Below are positions 1 to 8,974 of a stretch of DNA of 64,000 nucleotides, one piece after another; position 1 is the stretch's first letter, and every line of letters begins with the position of its first letter. The stretch covers positions 682,001-746,000 of the forward strand of contig NZ_CP015820.1 in the NCBI RefSeq assembly GCF_002007485.1, in the 5' to 3' direction. A model generated the notes under the pieces. The model saw nothing but the letters and a program-made list of their open reading frames with translations. It searched no databases and was not told where the DNA came from. The position numbers were made by a program, and so were the translations under genes. The DNA comes from Ditibartonella apihabitans. GTDB lineage: Bacteria; Pseudomonadota; Alphaproteobacteria; Rhizobiales; Rhizobiaceae.

Positions 1-1224
1 TTCGGACAATCTTTCGGAAAATTCATAGACCTTCTTTTCTTCTTCTTTATTACCTTTGTGATAGCCGAGAAGAACATGGAAGTTTCCATCACCGACATGA
101 CCGACCATTGGCCCGATAAGGTGGTGCTCCTGAAGATCTTTTTGTGTCTCACCCACACAATCGGCAAGCCTTGAAATAGGCACACAGGCATCAGTGGAAA
201 ATACATCGCAATCCGGCAGGCTTGCCTGCGCTGCCCAGAAGGCTTCGTGGCGTGCTTTCCAGAGTTCGGCGCGTTTGTCAGGATCGGTCGAATGTTTGAA
301 ATCTTTTGATCCATGGCTTGCTGCTATTTCACCAAACAGTGAAACTTGTGCGGCAACGCTGGTTTTATCGCCATGAAATTCGACACAAAGCGTTGGAAGG
401 GGATCAAGTTTCAATCCCGAATAGGCATTGCAGGCTTTTGTCATGAACTCATCAAGAAGTTCGACACGTGCGAAGGGAATGGCACATTGAATTGACTCAA
501 TAACAGCATTGCAGGCATCGGTTACAGTCGGAAAAGTGCAAGCGCCACACGAAACCACTTCCGGAACCGGATGCAGACGCAAAGTAATTTCGGTAAAAAT
601 GCCGAGTGTTCCTTCAGAACCGACAAGAAGACGGGTCAGGTCATAGCCGGCGGCCGATTTTTTTGCGCGGCTTGCCGTGCGGATAATTCTCCCGTCTGCC
701 ATAACCGCTTCGGCACTTAAAACAGCTTCTCTCATCGTGCCATAGCGCACGGCATTGGTTCCGGATGCACGTGTCGAGGCCATGCCACCAATAGATGCAT
801 CGGCACCGGGGTCGATCGGGAAGAACAGACCACTGTCGCGCAACCAGCTATTTAAGGTTTCGCGGGTAATTCCGGGCTGGACAGTTATCGTCATATCTTC
901 AGGTGAAAAAGAAACAACCTGATCCATTTTTGAAAAATCGATGCTGATGCCACCTTTAGGCGCATTAAGCTGCCCCTCAATGGAACTTCCGGCACCGAAG
1001 GGAATAATCGGCATTTTGTGCTTGGCGCAAATCTTTACGATTTTTACAACATCGTCTTTGTTGGTCGCATAGACAACGCCATTAGGAGTTTGTTGATAAA
1101 GGGCGGTCACATTATGGGAATGAGCCTGACGGACAGAAAGATTGCGGCTGAACCGGTCTCCGAAAGCCGCTTTCAATTCTTCACAAACACGATCTATTGT
1201 CGCTTCATCGCAGTGTTTTGCCAT
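1..1224 (-). CDS. FAD-linked oxidase, GlcD / D-lactate dehydrogenase type (3' end outside window)
   Basis: The minus strand is open from an ATG at 1224 down to the window edge, giving 408 codons without a stop, so the C-terminus is missing. The N-terminus reads MAKHCDEATIDRVCEEL and is followed by an FAD_binding_4 (PCMH-type) domain: PFGAGSSIEGQ binds the pyrophosphate, and SIGGMASTRASGTNAVRYG and VGSEGTLGIFTEITL are typical of the GlcD/DLD family. These flavoproteins oxidise 2-hydroxy acids (D-lactate or glycolate) and pass electrons to quinone or cytochrome. A GAGAAAG ribosome binding site lies about 8 bases before the ATG. Which 2-hydroxy acid is used cannot be read from this part. It is followed upstream by a gene-free stretch, so it probably has its own promoter. 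Confidence 0.85.
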   Translation of the reverse strand, partial: MAKHCDEATIDRVCEELKAAFGDRFSRNLSVRQAHSHNVTALYQQTPNGVVYATNKDDVVKIVKICAKHKMPIIPFGAGSSIEGQLNAPKGGISIDFSKMDQVVSFSPEDMTITVQPGITRETLNSWLRDSGLFFPIDPGADASIGGMASTRASGTNAVRYGTMREAVLSAEAVMADGRIIRTASRAKKSAAGYDLTRLLVGSEGTLGIFTEITLRLHPVPEVVSCGACTFPTVTDACNAVIESIQCAIPFARVELLDEFMTKACNAYSGLKLDPLPTLCVEFHGDKTSVAAQVSLFGEIAASHGSKDFKHSTDPDKRAELWKARHEAFWAAQASLPDCDVFSTDACVPISRLADCVGETQKDLQEHHLIGPMVGHVGDGNFHVLLGYHKGNKEEEKKVYEFSERLSE

Positions 1225-1647
1225 TCTTTTTACTTTCTCTTTGGGTGGGCAATTTTCTTTTGCCACTTTCGCGCCAAGCGCAAGAAATTGCAATGTTATT
1301 TCAAAATATTATGATTGATTTCGGTCTTCTGCGAAAATTTTTTCAAAGGATTGAAAATTTATTCAAATTCAATGAGCGCATTTGTTTATCCATTGTGAAA
1401 TCGTTTCTGTTAATGCACACCGGTTCGATGACAAAATGTTTTGGTGAATGTCAACTTCACCCGTCATTCCAGCATGATTATTTTGGCTGTTCAAAGAGGA
1501 TGCGAGTGACAGACTTAATTCACATCTATCTCCATGCTTTTTGTGAATGCTCTGACCTCTGATCAATCCACTTTAAAACTCTTCATTCAATATGATGAGC
1601 GGCGAAGATTGACCTGATCTAATAAGGTTGCCGAAAACACCGTTAGC
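1225..1647. other. Intergenic stretch between the FAD oxidase and copA, no gene supported
   Basis: About 420 AT-rich bases. Open frames on both strands (for example 1197-1562 plus) lack a convincing ribosome binding site and have no recognisable protein features. It should hold the promoter of the FAD oxidase and the 3' end of the copA transcript. I see no strong hairpin followed by a T-run. Confidence 0.5.
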
Positions 1648-4134
1648 CTATAAACGGGGTTTGAAACGTTTCAAACGCAATGCATTGGAAAGCACAAAGA
1701 CACTTGAAATTGCCATTGCTGCGGCAGATAGCATTGGCGACAATTGTACGCCCCAGACCGGATAGAAAATTCCGGCAGCAACAGGAATGAGTAAAACATT
1801 ATAACCGAATGCCCAGAACAAATTCTGCTTGATGTTGCGGATTGTTGCTTTTGAAATGGCAATCGCATTGACAACGCCTGTCGGATCGCCCGACATCAAT
1901 ACAACATCCGCGCTTTCAATAGCGACATCGGCACCGGTTCCAATGGCGATACCGGTATCGGCAGCCGCAAGTGCCGGCGCATCATTGATGCCATCACCAA
2001 CAAAGGCGACCTGCCGTTCAGACCCGCGTATTTTTTTCACAGCATCCACTTTTCCTGCCGGAAGCACTTCTGCGACGATTTCTGAAATACCGAGTTTTGA
2101 GCCGATTGTTTTTGCTGTGTTACGATTATCTCCTGTGACGAGCGCTGTTGCGATGCCCATGTTTTGAAGTTCGGCTATCGTTTTCCCCGAATTTTGTTTG
2201 ACCGGGTCTTCAACAGCAAAAATTGCAGCCGCCTTATTGTCTATCGCGGCATAAAATGGCGTCATGCCTTCATTGCCGAAAATCTCGGCATCTTTGGCAA
2301 AGCCGGAGATATCGACATTTATCTCGTTCATATAACGGTCGGCTCCGATAATGACTTCTCTTCCATTAACTTTGCCGGAAATACCAAATCCGGGTTTGGA
2401 ATAGAATTCTTCAACAGTCGAAAGGGATATTCCGGCTTTTTTTGCAGCTTCATTCAAAGCCTCGCCAATCGGGTGTTCGGAGCGAAGTTCTACCGCTGCA
2501 ACATCTGCCAATGTTTGTTTTTCATCAAATCCCTCGGCTGTGATTATTTTATGCAAAACCGGTTTACCGACCGTCAGTGTGCCGGTTTTGTCAAAAGCAA
2601 CAATATCGGTATCACGTAATGTTTGTAATGCATCACCGCGACGGAACAAAATACCGAGAGTGGCTGCCCGACCTGTGCCCACCATAATAGATGTCGGCGT
2701 TGCAAGACCCATTGCACAGGGGCAAGCGATGATGAGTACCGACACACCGGCAATAAGAGCATGTGGAAATTGTGGAGCAGGGCCGACGAAAAACCAGATA
2801 AAAAACGTAACAATTGCGGCTGCAAAAACCGCAGGGACAAACCAGCCTGTTACCTTATCGACCAAAGCCTGAATGGGTAGTTTTGCACTTTGTGCGTCTT
2901 CGACCATTTTCTGGATTTGTGCAATAAGTGTATCGCCACCGATCTTTTCAGCACGAAATGTCAAGGAGCCATTGCCATTGACAGTTCCGCCATAAACATT
3001 GTCGCCTTCTTTCTTGGCAACAGGTAAAGGTTCGCCCGTCATCATGGATTCATCAACATTCGAGTTGCCACTTGTGACAGAACCGTCAACAGGGAATTTT
3101 TCTCCCGGCCGCATCACAATAATGTCGCCGACAGCAACATCATCAAGCGCAACATCTGTTTCTTCATTGTTTCTTAAAACATGTGCTGTTTTCGGTTTCA
3201 AACCGGCAAGCATACGGATGGCTTCACTGGTGCGTCCACGTGCACCTGCTTCAAGATAACGGCCGAGCAGAATTAAAGTAACAATAACGGCTGCCGCCTC
3301 GAAATAAACATTATTGGTTCCTTCCGGCATATAAGCGCCGGCGAAGGTCGCAACAGTGGAATAGGACCATGCAGCAAAGGAGCCGACAGCAACAAGAGAG
3401 TTCATATCCGGAGTGGCACGAAAGAGATTGGGGATGCCGGATTTGAAAAAACGCCAACCGGGGCCGAAGAGCACAAGTGTTGTCAAAATAAATTCGACGA
3501 GGCGGGAGGGGAACATACCAATCGTCGTCATGACAAAATGATGGAACGGCGGTATGATATGGCCGCCCATTTCGAGAACGAAAACCGGAATGGTGAGAAT
3601 AAGAGCTATAACCAGAGAGCGGCCAAGTTTATGCGCTTCAATGGCTTGTCTGTCGACTTGCTTATGATTATTGACGGGCTTTGCACCATAACCGGCTTTT
3701 GCAACAGCTTTCTCCAGCGCATCAATTGTCGCAACATTTTTAAGCATCTCGACATGGGCACGGTTTGTTGCGAGATTAACAACAGCAGTCTTTACCCCGT
3801 CTACCGAAAGCAGTGCCTTTTCAACGCGCCGCACACAAGAAGCGCAACTCATACCTTCAATATCAAGGTCAACCGGCTGGTAACCTACTTCATAACCGGC
3901 TTTCTCGACCGCTTGCACAAGCTCGTCGATACCGAGTTTATTTTTGCTCGTAACGTCCGCTTTTTCTGTTGCCAGATTGACGACAGCATTGTCTACGCCT
4001 TCAACTTTTTTGAGCGCTTTTTCGACGTGGCGAACACAAGATGCACAAGTCATCCCTTCAATATCAAGCTCGATATGAAAATTATCATTTGCCGGAGATT
4101 GACCGGTTTTTTCCGTTTGTGAAGTTGTTGTCAT
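1648..4134 (-). CDS. copA: Copper-translocating P1B-type ATPase CopA
   Basis: Exports Cu(I) from the cytoplasm across the inner membrane using ATP. Two N-terminal heavy-metal-associated domains carry MTCASC and MSCASC (about residues 28-33 and 95-100). They are followed by the transmembrane CPC metal site ([15 protein letters not shown]), the TGE actuator motif, the DKTGTLT phosphorylation site, the SEHPIG nucleotide-binding motif and [10 protein letters not shown]. Two HMA domains and about 828 residues are normal for bacterial CopA. The open frame extends to a GTG at 4143, but GAAAGG at 4148-4143 sits 8 bases before the ATG at 4134, and the predicted transcript starts near 4149, so I prefer ATG 4134. 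The gene has its own CueR-type promoter and stands alone; no copper chaperone or regulator gene lies beside it. Confidence 0.95.
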   Translation of the reverse strand: MTTTSQTEKTGQSPANDNFHIELDIEGMTCASCVRHVEKALKKVEGVDNAVVNLATEKADVTSKNKLGIDELVQAVEKAGYEVGYQPVDLDIEGMSCASCVRRVEKALLSVDGVKTAVVNLATNRAHVEMLKNVATIDALEKAVAKAGYGAKPVNNHKQVDRQAIEAHKLGRSLVIALILTIPVFVLEMGGHIIPPFHHFVMTTIGMFPSRLVEFILTTLVLFGPGWRFFKSGIPNLFRATPDMNSLVAVGSFAAWSYSTVATFAGAYMPEGTNNVYFEAAAVIVTLILLGRYLEAGARGRTSEAIRMLAGLKPKTAHVLRNNEETDVALDDVAVGDIIVMRPGEKFPVDGSVTSGNSNVDESMMTGEPLPVAKKEGDNVYGGTVNGNGSLTFRAEKIGGDTLIAQIQKMVEDAQSAKLPIQALVDKVTGWFVPAVFAAAIVTFFIWFFVGPAPQFPHALIAGVSVLIIACPCAMGLATPTSIMVGTGRAATLGILFRRGDALQTLRDTDIVAFDKTGTLTVGKPVLHKIITAEGFDEKQTLADVAAVELRSEHPIGEALNEAAKKAGISLSTVEEFYSKPGFGISGKVNGREVIIGADRYMNEINVDISGFAKDAEIFGNEGMTPFYAAIDNKAAAIFAVEDPVKQNSGKTIAELQNMGIATALVTGDNRNTAKTIGSKLGISEIVAEVLPAGKVDAVKKIRGSERQVAFVGDGINDAPALAAADTGIAIGTGADVAIESADVVLMSGDPTGVVNAIAISKATIRNIKQNLFWAFGYNVLLIPVAAGIFYPVWGVQLSPMLSAAAMAISSVFVLSNALRLKRFKPRL

Positions 4135-4155
4135 GAAACGCACCTTTCACATCAA

Positions 4156-4186
4156 GAGATAATGGTTCCCCTTATGGGAAGGTCAA
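4156..4186 (-). promoter_or_regulatory. MerR/CueR-type copper-responsive promoter of copA
   Basis: On the minus strand TTGACC (4186-4181) is followed after exactly 19 bases by TATCTC (4161-4156). The overlong spacer is occupied by a near-palindrome, ACCTTCCCATAAGGGGAACC. Long-spacer promoters with a dyad between the -35 and -10 boxes are the hallmark of MerR-family activators, and the E. coli copA promoter has the same TTGACCTTCCC start. I infer control by a CueR/HmrR homologue encoded elsewhere. Transcription would start near 4149, giving a leader of about 15 bases. Confidence 0.8.
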
Positions 4187-4200
4187 GAGAAAAAATAGAT

Positions 4201-4233
4201 GAAAAAACCTTATCCGGAGTGAACCGGATAAGG
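4201..4233 (-). terminator. Rho-independent terminator of the DUF882 gene
   Basis: A perfect 10-bp stem (4208-4217 CCTTATCCGG with 4224-4233 CCGGATAAGG) around a 6-base loop, followed on the minus strand by a run of six T. It lies 37 bases after the DUF882 stop codon and separates it from the copA promoter. Confidence 0.9.
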
Positions 4234-4269
4234 CCTTGATAAAAGATCAAATATTTACGACGACTAAAA

Positions 4270-5829
4270 TCAATATGTGTCGTTGATACGTGCTACAGCG
4301 TGGAAGTCGATTGCACGACCTCTGAGTTCTGCAACCCGCGAAACTTCCTGCTTTTTCTCCAGACCGGAAACAAAGACCACATTCGGTACTTTACGCAATT
4401 CCTCATCGGGAGCGAGCATATCCGAATTTGTTAAAGAAGCCGGTATTCTATTTTCATTTTCCGAAATAATGTTTTTCACGTCTTCTTCATCGGGGCGGTC
4501 GACTTTCGGAGCAGTTTTGGGTGCTTCTGCAGATTTATTTGTTTCAAGCGCTGCAACAGTTGACTCGTCCGGAGATTGGGCATCATCTGCATCGGCATAA
4601 TCATCGTCTTCTTCATAATCGTCATCCGGTACAGCGATGATTTCATTTGCTTCGATCAATGCCGTCAAATCGTCACCCGGAACTTTGTCAGACAACTTTC
4701 CGGTCTCGCCCCCATTATTGGCAATAGCAAGGGCAACTTTATCAGCCTCATCCTGCCGCAAAGGTCTTGATTCCGGCAAAGGAACCGATGCCAATTTGAC
4801 TGTCGTCTCATTATCTTCACCTTCATCCGGTTTGAAGGTCGGTACCGGTACATTAGCATAAGCCATAACCGGTGCTTCGTTGGTCTCTTCCTCGTCTTCG
4901 TCTGTCGGTTTCATGCCCTTGCCGCGCAAAGGCGAAGATTCGGGAAGCGGTGCGTCCTTTTTGGGTAATGAAACCACTGTGGTTGTCTTTGGCTCTTCGG
5001 CTACGACCGGAGCACTCGGTTGAACACGCACAGGTTGTTCGGTTGACTGTTCTTGCGAATTTTTACGCCCGAAAAGACTGCTGAGAAACCCACGTTTTTG
5101 AGGGGCAGGTGATGCACTGGCATAGACAACCGGTGCCCCGCGACGGGCGAGCCACTCGGCTTTCGCCTCATTATATCCAGAAAGCGGTTTGCCGTCACTT
5201 GGTATATACATAGTCTTGCCATCAGGAAATAATGCCATCAACTCGCTGCGGCTCATACGCGGCCAATGGCGTACATTGCCCACATCCATGTGGACGAAAG
5301 GCGAACCTGAACGCGGATAATAGCCGACACCGCCAACCTGCTGCTTTAATCCGATAGCACGCAATTTGGCGAGATTGACATCCGGTAGATAGAAGTCCAT
5401 GGCATGACCAAGAGTGTGTTGGCTGTTTTTGGCAACGCCACTATTGGCCGAACGAGAACGTAACATATTGTTTGTTGCAGGCGAGCGATAGGCGGAAACA
5501 ACATTAATATATTCGCGCGACCCGCTGGTGCGATAAACAGACCAGATAAGATCAAACAAACGCGGATCCATATTTGTTGGTTCATTACGCCGCCAGTCAC
5601 GCAAGAACACGTTCAGCCGCTTCAAACCGGCCTGATCATATTTGCCATCGCGTTTAAAAACAATTTCGGCTTTTTCACCGGTATGGACGTAATAGAGCTT
5701 CAAAGACCTCGTCTCGGCTTTCGCCGATACAGGTGCTAACATAAAGGACAGAGCTGTGCCCATTGCCACAAAGGCCAATGACAAACGACGAAATGTCCAA
5801 AATGATTTTCTCAATCCGTCAACCACCAT
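4270..5829 (-). CDS. Secreted DUF882 / M15-like peptidase-fold protein with acidic C-terminal tail
   Basis: An N-terminal basic-then-hydrophobic segment (KSFWTFRRLSLAFVAMG to PVSAKAET) is a signal peptide or anchor. It is followed by a DUF882 domain (YcbK family, peptidase M15 fold). The zinc-site signatures are visible as SQHTLGHAMDFYLP and PFVHMDVG, the pattern of M15 D,D-carboxypeptidases, so a peptidoglycan-related role in the periplasm is likely but not shown. The last 250 residues are low-complexity, rich in Pro, Glu and Asp, with repeated PLPES(R/S)PLR pieces (three near-copies) and an acidic DDDYEEDDDYADADD block. The frame opens at a TTG (5934); ATG 5829 is preceded by AGG at suitable distance and gives the family-like start MVVDGLRKSFW, so it is preferred. 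Confidence 0.8.
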   Translation of the reverse strand: MVVDGLRKSFWTFRRLSLAFVAMGTALSFMLAPVSAKAETRSLKLYYVHTGEKAEIVFKRDGKYDQAGLKRLNVFLRDWRRNEPTNMDPRLFDLIWSVYRTSGSREYINVVSAYRSPATNNMLRSRSANSGVAKNSQHTLGHAMDFYLPDVNLAKLRAIGLKQQVGGVGYYPRSGSPFVHMDVGNVRHWPRMSRSELMALFPDGKTMYIPSDGKPLSGYNEAKAEWLARRGAPVVYASASPAPQKRGFLSSLFGRKNSQEQSTEQPVRVQPSAPVVAEEPKTTTVVSLPKKDAPLPESSPLRGKGMKPTDEDEEETNEAPVMAYANVPVPTFKPDEGEDNETTVKLASVPLPESRPLRQDEADKVALAIANNGGETGKLSDKVPGDDLTALIEANEIIAVPDDDYEEDDDYADADDAQSPDESTVAALETNKSAEAPKTAPKVDRPDEEDVKNIISENENRIPASLTNSDMLAPDEELRKVPNVVFVSGLEKKQEVSRVAELRGRAIDFHAVARINDTY

Positions 5830-6196
5830 TCGTAAAACCTGTCTTGTTATCCCGCCAATTGGCGCAATAACCAAACTTCTATTGTTTGATCGTCTCGCCT
5901 CAGGGCCACCTGAATTAGGCTTTATAGTTATCAAAGTATAATCCAGAATGGTTAACAGCAGCTTTATTATGAGCTAGCAATTTTATCCTGCTAATCAAAT
6001 ACGACCATACCATGGCAAAAATGCCACAGAAGAGAACTTTTATAACAAACTCAGTAACTTTTTGTTACTACGGTTAATTTTTTCTTTTTATTGACACATT
6101 CTCGAGCAGCACCTCTGCCGGTTCATTTTTAATATTGGGATTGAAGCGTCCCAAGACAAGTCAAAATCCTCGTTTTTTGATCTATGTGGAGACAAT

Positions 6197-6229
6197 GAGA
6201 TGCCTTGGAGATGCCTTTGAGATGCCTTG
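6197..6229. repeat. Three tandem copies of an 11-base unit
   Basis: GAGATGCCTTG, GAGATGCCTTT and GAGATGCCTTG follow each other head to tail at 6197-6207, 6208-6218 and 6219-6229. The array is non-coding and has no known function. Confidence 0.85.
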
Positions 6230-6469
6230 ACGGGGGCGATATGACGGCGTTGGAAAGCAATGATAATCGCGACATGTCCTGACAATAGTGTGCAAATAAT
6301 ATATCATAAAAGCGGCCGATGCAGAACAGATTATCATTGTAAATATGCTCTAACGGATATTCCAACCAGAACTTGCAAATGAAATTTTAATTTTATCTCT
6401 TTTGGTTGTTTTCTGGAGCACAAATAATAGAGAATTCGTCCAATAGAAAAATCGTCAATCCATATCCAT

Positions 6470-6536
6470 CAATCGGCACATTCAACAGTCGGCCAGTTTT
6501 AACAATCGCCTGGTTTTAACAATCGGCTGTGTGAAA
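6470..6536. repeat. Four degenerate tandem copies of a 17-base unit
   Basis: Units begin CA(A/G)TCGSC and mostly end in TTTTAA or similar: 6470-6485 (16 bases), 6486-6502, 6503-6519 and 6520-6536. The two middle copies share GTTTTAACAATCG spaced by 17 bases. Confidence 0.7.
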
Positions 6537-6618
6537 AGCGGATTTTATTTTGCATTTAAACACAGCATGAGGGAAAAGTGCCGAATTCGGGTGCTTCCGT
6601 GTTGGAAATCGAAAACGT

Positions 6619-6653
6619 AGTTTCGTTTTGATAAAAAAGGCAGTTTCGTTTTG
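6619..6653. repeat. Paired direct repeat AGTTTCGTTTTG
   Basis: Identical 12-base copies lie at 6619-6630 and 6642-6653, 23 bases apart (about two helical turns), followed by TTATATAA. The spacing would suit a dimeric DNA-binding protein, but no gene begins downstream on the plus strand. Confidence 0.6.
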
Positions 6654-6782
6654 TTATATAAGCGGGAGAACGAAGGGGGCGGGCGGTTCTTTCGCTTATA
6701 CAGAAAAATAGAAAAAATCGATTGAGGTTAGCAAACTACGAGTGCAATTTTGGTTCTTGCGTTTTGTCGTCAATGAAAAACA

Positions 6783-6816
6783 AATAAAAAGTGGTGACAA
6801 AGATATTTGTCACCAC
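6783..6816 (-). terminator. Rho-independent terminator of the NtrC-like regulator gene
   Basis: A perfect 11-bp stem (6791-6801 GTGGTGACAAA with 6806-6816 TTTGTCACCAC), four-base loop, followed on the minus strand by TTTTTATTTG. It lies about 85 bases after the stop codon at 6901. Confidence 0.9.
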
Positions 6817-6900
6817 CAAATCATCATGCCGCATTAAAATTATGCGGTGCCGACCTTTTCCGGCCAGTCTTATTTAGTCTTATTTTCAGCTTGCCCGTTT

Positions 6901-8304
6901 TCAACTTGCTCGACGCAATGTCTCGGTCTCTTTCCGACTTTCAGCATGATATTCATCAAGCTTGCGGTAAAGTGTTGAACGACCGATCCCGAGGCGACGG
7001 GCCGCTTCGCTCATGCGTCCACGATAGTGGTTCACTGTGCGTTCAATGATTTCCCGTTCAAGTTCATTATAAGCACGCACCTGACCGTTATCATCAATTA
7101 GATGAACGGAATAACGATCATTTTTTTCGGCTATTTCTACCGGTGCATTGCTTCTGAAATCGGCAAGCTGATTTCCGGTTAGTTGCGGGAAGTCACGAAT
7201 TGTCAAAAGTGGCCCTTGGCTCAGCAATACAGCGCGAAAAAGCACATTTTCCAGTTCACCAACATTCCCTGGCCAATCATGCTGCAATAAAAGCGAAAGT
7301 GCAGAACCTGCCACCCCGTGAACATGCGGCTGCCCACTTTCAACGACAATATGTTCAATGGCACGCTGCGCAATATCGGCAAAATCGTCACGCCGTTCGC
7401 GAAGCGGGGGAATAATTACGTGACATTCTCTCAACAGATCATAGAATTCCTTCAAAAACAGACCGTCTTCGACAAGCCCCTGAAGCCGTGACGTTGAAAT
7501 AGTTGTCAAACGGAACTTGGGCTCTTCACCTTTTTCAGTTTCCTTGCGTTTCTTGAGAAAATCAACCCAGCGTCTCTGCTGATTAATTTCAAGACGATCG
7601 ATCTCGCAAAGACAAATTGTTCCATGGTCAATCGCGTTGATATGCGGCAGAATCTTGGTTTCCCACTTTTTTGCGTCCTGCAGGGGATCAGAAATCGGCA
7701 CACATTGGATACGAACAAATTTACCGGTTGCGTAAGGGCTTTCGTGGTGGATAACGCGGGCAAGTGTCTCTCTACCGGTTCCTTTTTCTCCTTCGATGAG
7801 AAGATTTTTAGTCGATAAAGCAGCTTGTTTTGCCCGTTCAAAAGGCTCTTTCATTGCTTCACTATTTGCGTAAAGGTCAGAGAACCGCAAGTGGTTTTCC
7901 TGTTGGCGACGAATATAATGCACTTCACGCTCATAGGTATTGTTGATTGAGAGATTGCCGAGTGTCACACTCAATCTTAGTGATGTAATCGGATAAACGA
8001 GATAATCAACGGCACCCGCCTTCAGACTTTTCTGAAGGAGTTCCTCATTTTCTACATCGGACATGACAACGAGTGGGGCGGCAAATCCGGTAACGCGGAT
8101 TGTTGAAATGAGATCGGTTCCGCCAAGGTCACTCATCATCAAATCGACCAATGCAAATGAAATATTACGGCGTTTACGCAACAAATCGAGTGTGCGTAAT
8201 CCATTTTCTGCTTCAATTACACGATATCCGAGAGCACGAAGAATGGAAGAAGTGTTGGCTCGTTTACCATAGTCTTCGGCTGCTACTAGTATAGGACCCA
8301 TCAT
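6901..8304 (-). CDS. NtrC-family response regulator with degenerate AAA+ domain and Fis-type HTH
   Basis: Domains in order: an N-terminal receiver (GPILVAAEDYGKR, phospho-acceptor in FALVDLMMSDLGG), an AAA+ domain, and a C-terminal Fis-type helix-turn-helix (MSEAARRLGIGRSTLYRKLDEY). The AAA+ part is odd. Walker A reads GEKGTGRET with Arg in place of the usual Lys, Walker B reads ICLCEID with Cys in place of the first Asp, and the GAFTGA loop that contacts sigma-54 is missing in a shortened segment. It is therefore probably not a sigma-54 activator; it may bind DNA as an ordinary regulator. The track start (8589) would overlap omp10; AAAGGAG just upstream of clustered ATGs (8316, 8313, 8304, 8301) places the real start there, and I chose 8304. 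The exact Met is uncertain. No partner kinase is adjacent. Confidence 0.8.
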   Translation of the reverse strand: MMGPILVAAEDYGKRANTSSILRALGYRVIEAENGLRTLDLLRKRRNISFALVDLMMSDLGGTDLISTIRVTGFAAPLVVMSDVENEELLQKSLKAGAVDYLVYPITSLRLSVTLGNLSINNTYEREVHYIRRQQENHLRFSDLYANSEAMKEPFERAKQAALSTKNLLIEGEKGTGRETLARVIHHESPYATGKFVRIQCVPISDPLQDAKKWETKILPHINAIDHGTICLCEIDRLEINQQRRWVDFLKKRKETEKGEEPKFRLTTISTSRLQGLVEDGLFLKEFYDLLRECHVIIPPLRERRDDFADIAQRAIEHIVVESGQPHVHGVAGSALSLLLQHDWPGNVGELENVLFRAVLLSQGPLLTIRDFPQLTGNQLADFRSNAPVEIAEKNDRYSVHLIDDNGQVRAYNELEREIIERTVNHYRGRMSEAARRLGIGRSTLYRKLDEYHAESRKETETLRRAS

Positions 8305-8569
8305 TGCTTTCATCATCTCCTTTGTGAGGACGAAAACGCATAGATAGGCGTTTGGTTGCAAAACATAGGTGTACCTCGTTTGCCCCGCAAGCGTCAGACT
8401 ACTATCAATCTGATGATTACATGCAACAGAAAAGAGAATTTTTTCCAAAAAAAAAGCTTTTCCGTTGATTTCCATCAAAAGCGACATATTGATTGAGCTA
8501 TAACATGTTGATACAGCTGTTATCAGTTGTTTTTTTGCCGCTTGATGTCGGTTTTTTGGAGCAAACCTG

Positions 8570-8944
8570 ATGAAACCTATTGCGTCCACTCTTTGTCTTA
8601 CTGCAATGGCTTTTGCCCTTGCCGCTTGTAATCTTTCACAAAATTATGGCCAGCGTCCTTCGGTGCAGAATATTCCGACAGGAATTGATGGCCAGTGGGT
8701 CGATAAAAATGGTGTCGTATCGTCGTTCAGAAACGGTATCTTCGAGACGCGTTCGTCCGATACAAAAGAAAAGCTTTCAGAAGGAAATTATCGTTTCAGT
8801 AATCCGCAACTTGTTGAAATCGAGATGCGCTCCATCGTGCGCGGAACTGTTTCACGCGTCAATTGCGCAATATCGAACAACTCGATGCAGCTCTTGTGCA
8901 CCAAGAGCAGCGGTTCGCAATTTTCTTTAAACAGAAAAATTTAA
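8570..8944 (+). CDS. omp10: Outer membrane lipoprotein Omp10
   Basis: The 124-residue precursor has a signal peptide ending in the lipobox LAAC (residues 17-20), so the mature protein starts at a lipidated Cys20. The body matches my memory of Brucella Omp10: GIDGQWVDKNGVVSSF, GIFETRSSDTKEKL, EGNYRFSNPQLVEIEMRSIV, VNCAISN, GSQFSLNR. The fold belongs to the small beta-barrel AprI/Omp19-like group. Omp10 is a surface-associated lipoprotein of Brucella and relatives; its molecular function is not established. It lies 30 bases before hemH, as in Brucella, and diverges from the NtrC-like regulator, with a shared promoter region of about 265 bases. Confidence 0.9.
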   Translation: MKPIASTLCLTAMAFALAACNLSQNYGQRPSVQNIPTGIDGQWVDKNGVVSSFRNGIFETRSSDTKEKLSEGNYRFSNPQLVEIEMRSIVRGTVSRVNCAISNNSMQLLCTKSSGSQFSLNRKI

Positions 8945-8974
8945 TAAAAAACGGAAAGACCAGACTGGAATTTT

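Larger units (their letters stand above)
5830..6782. other. Long intergenic region with short tandem repeats, no gene supported
   Basis: Nearly 1 kb between the DUF882 gene and the terminator of the next minus-strand gene. The overlapping minus-strand frames 6088-6285 and 6129-6365 have no ribosome binding site or recognisable features. It holds three sets of short repeats (separate entries). It should contain the DUF882 promoter. It may be a decayed gene or a non-coding RNA locus; I cannot tell which. Confidence 0.5.

Noticed and set aside
6088-6365. Two overlapping minus-strand frames of 65 and 78 codons
   Set aside because: They cross the 11-base tandem repeats in different frames and have no start signal.
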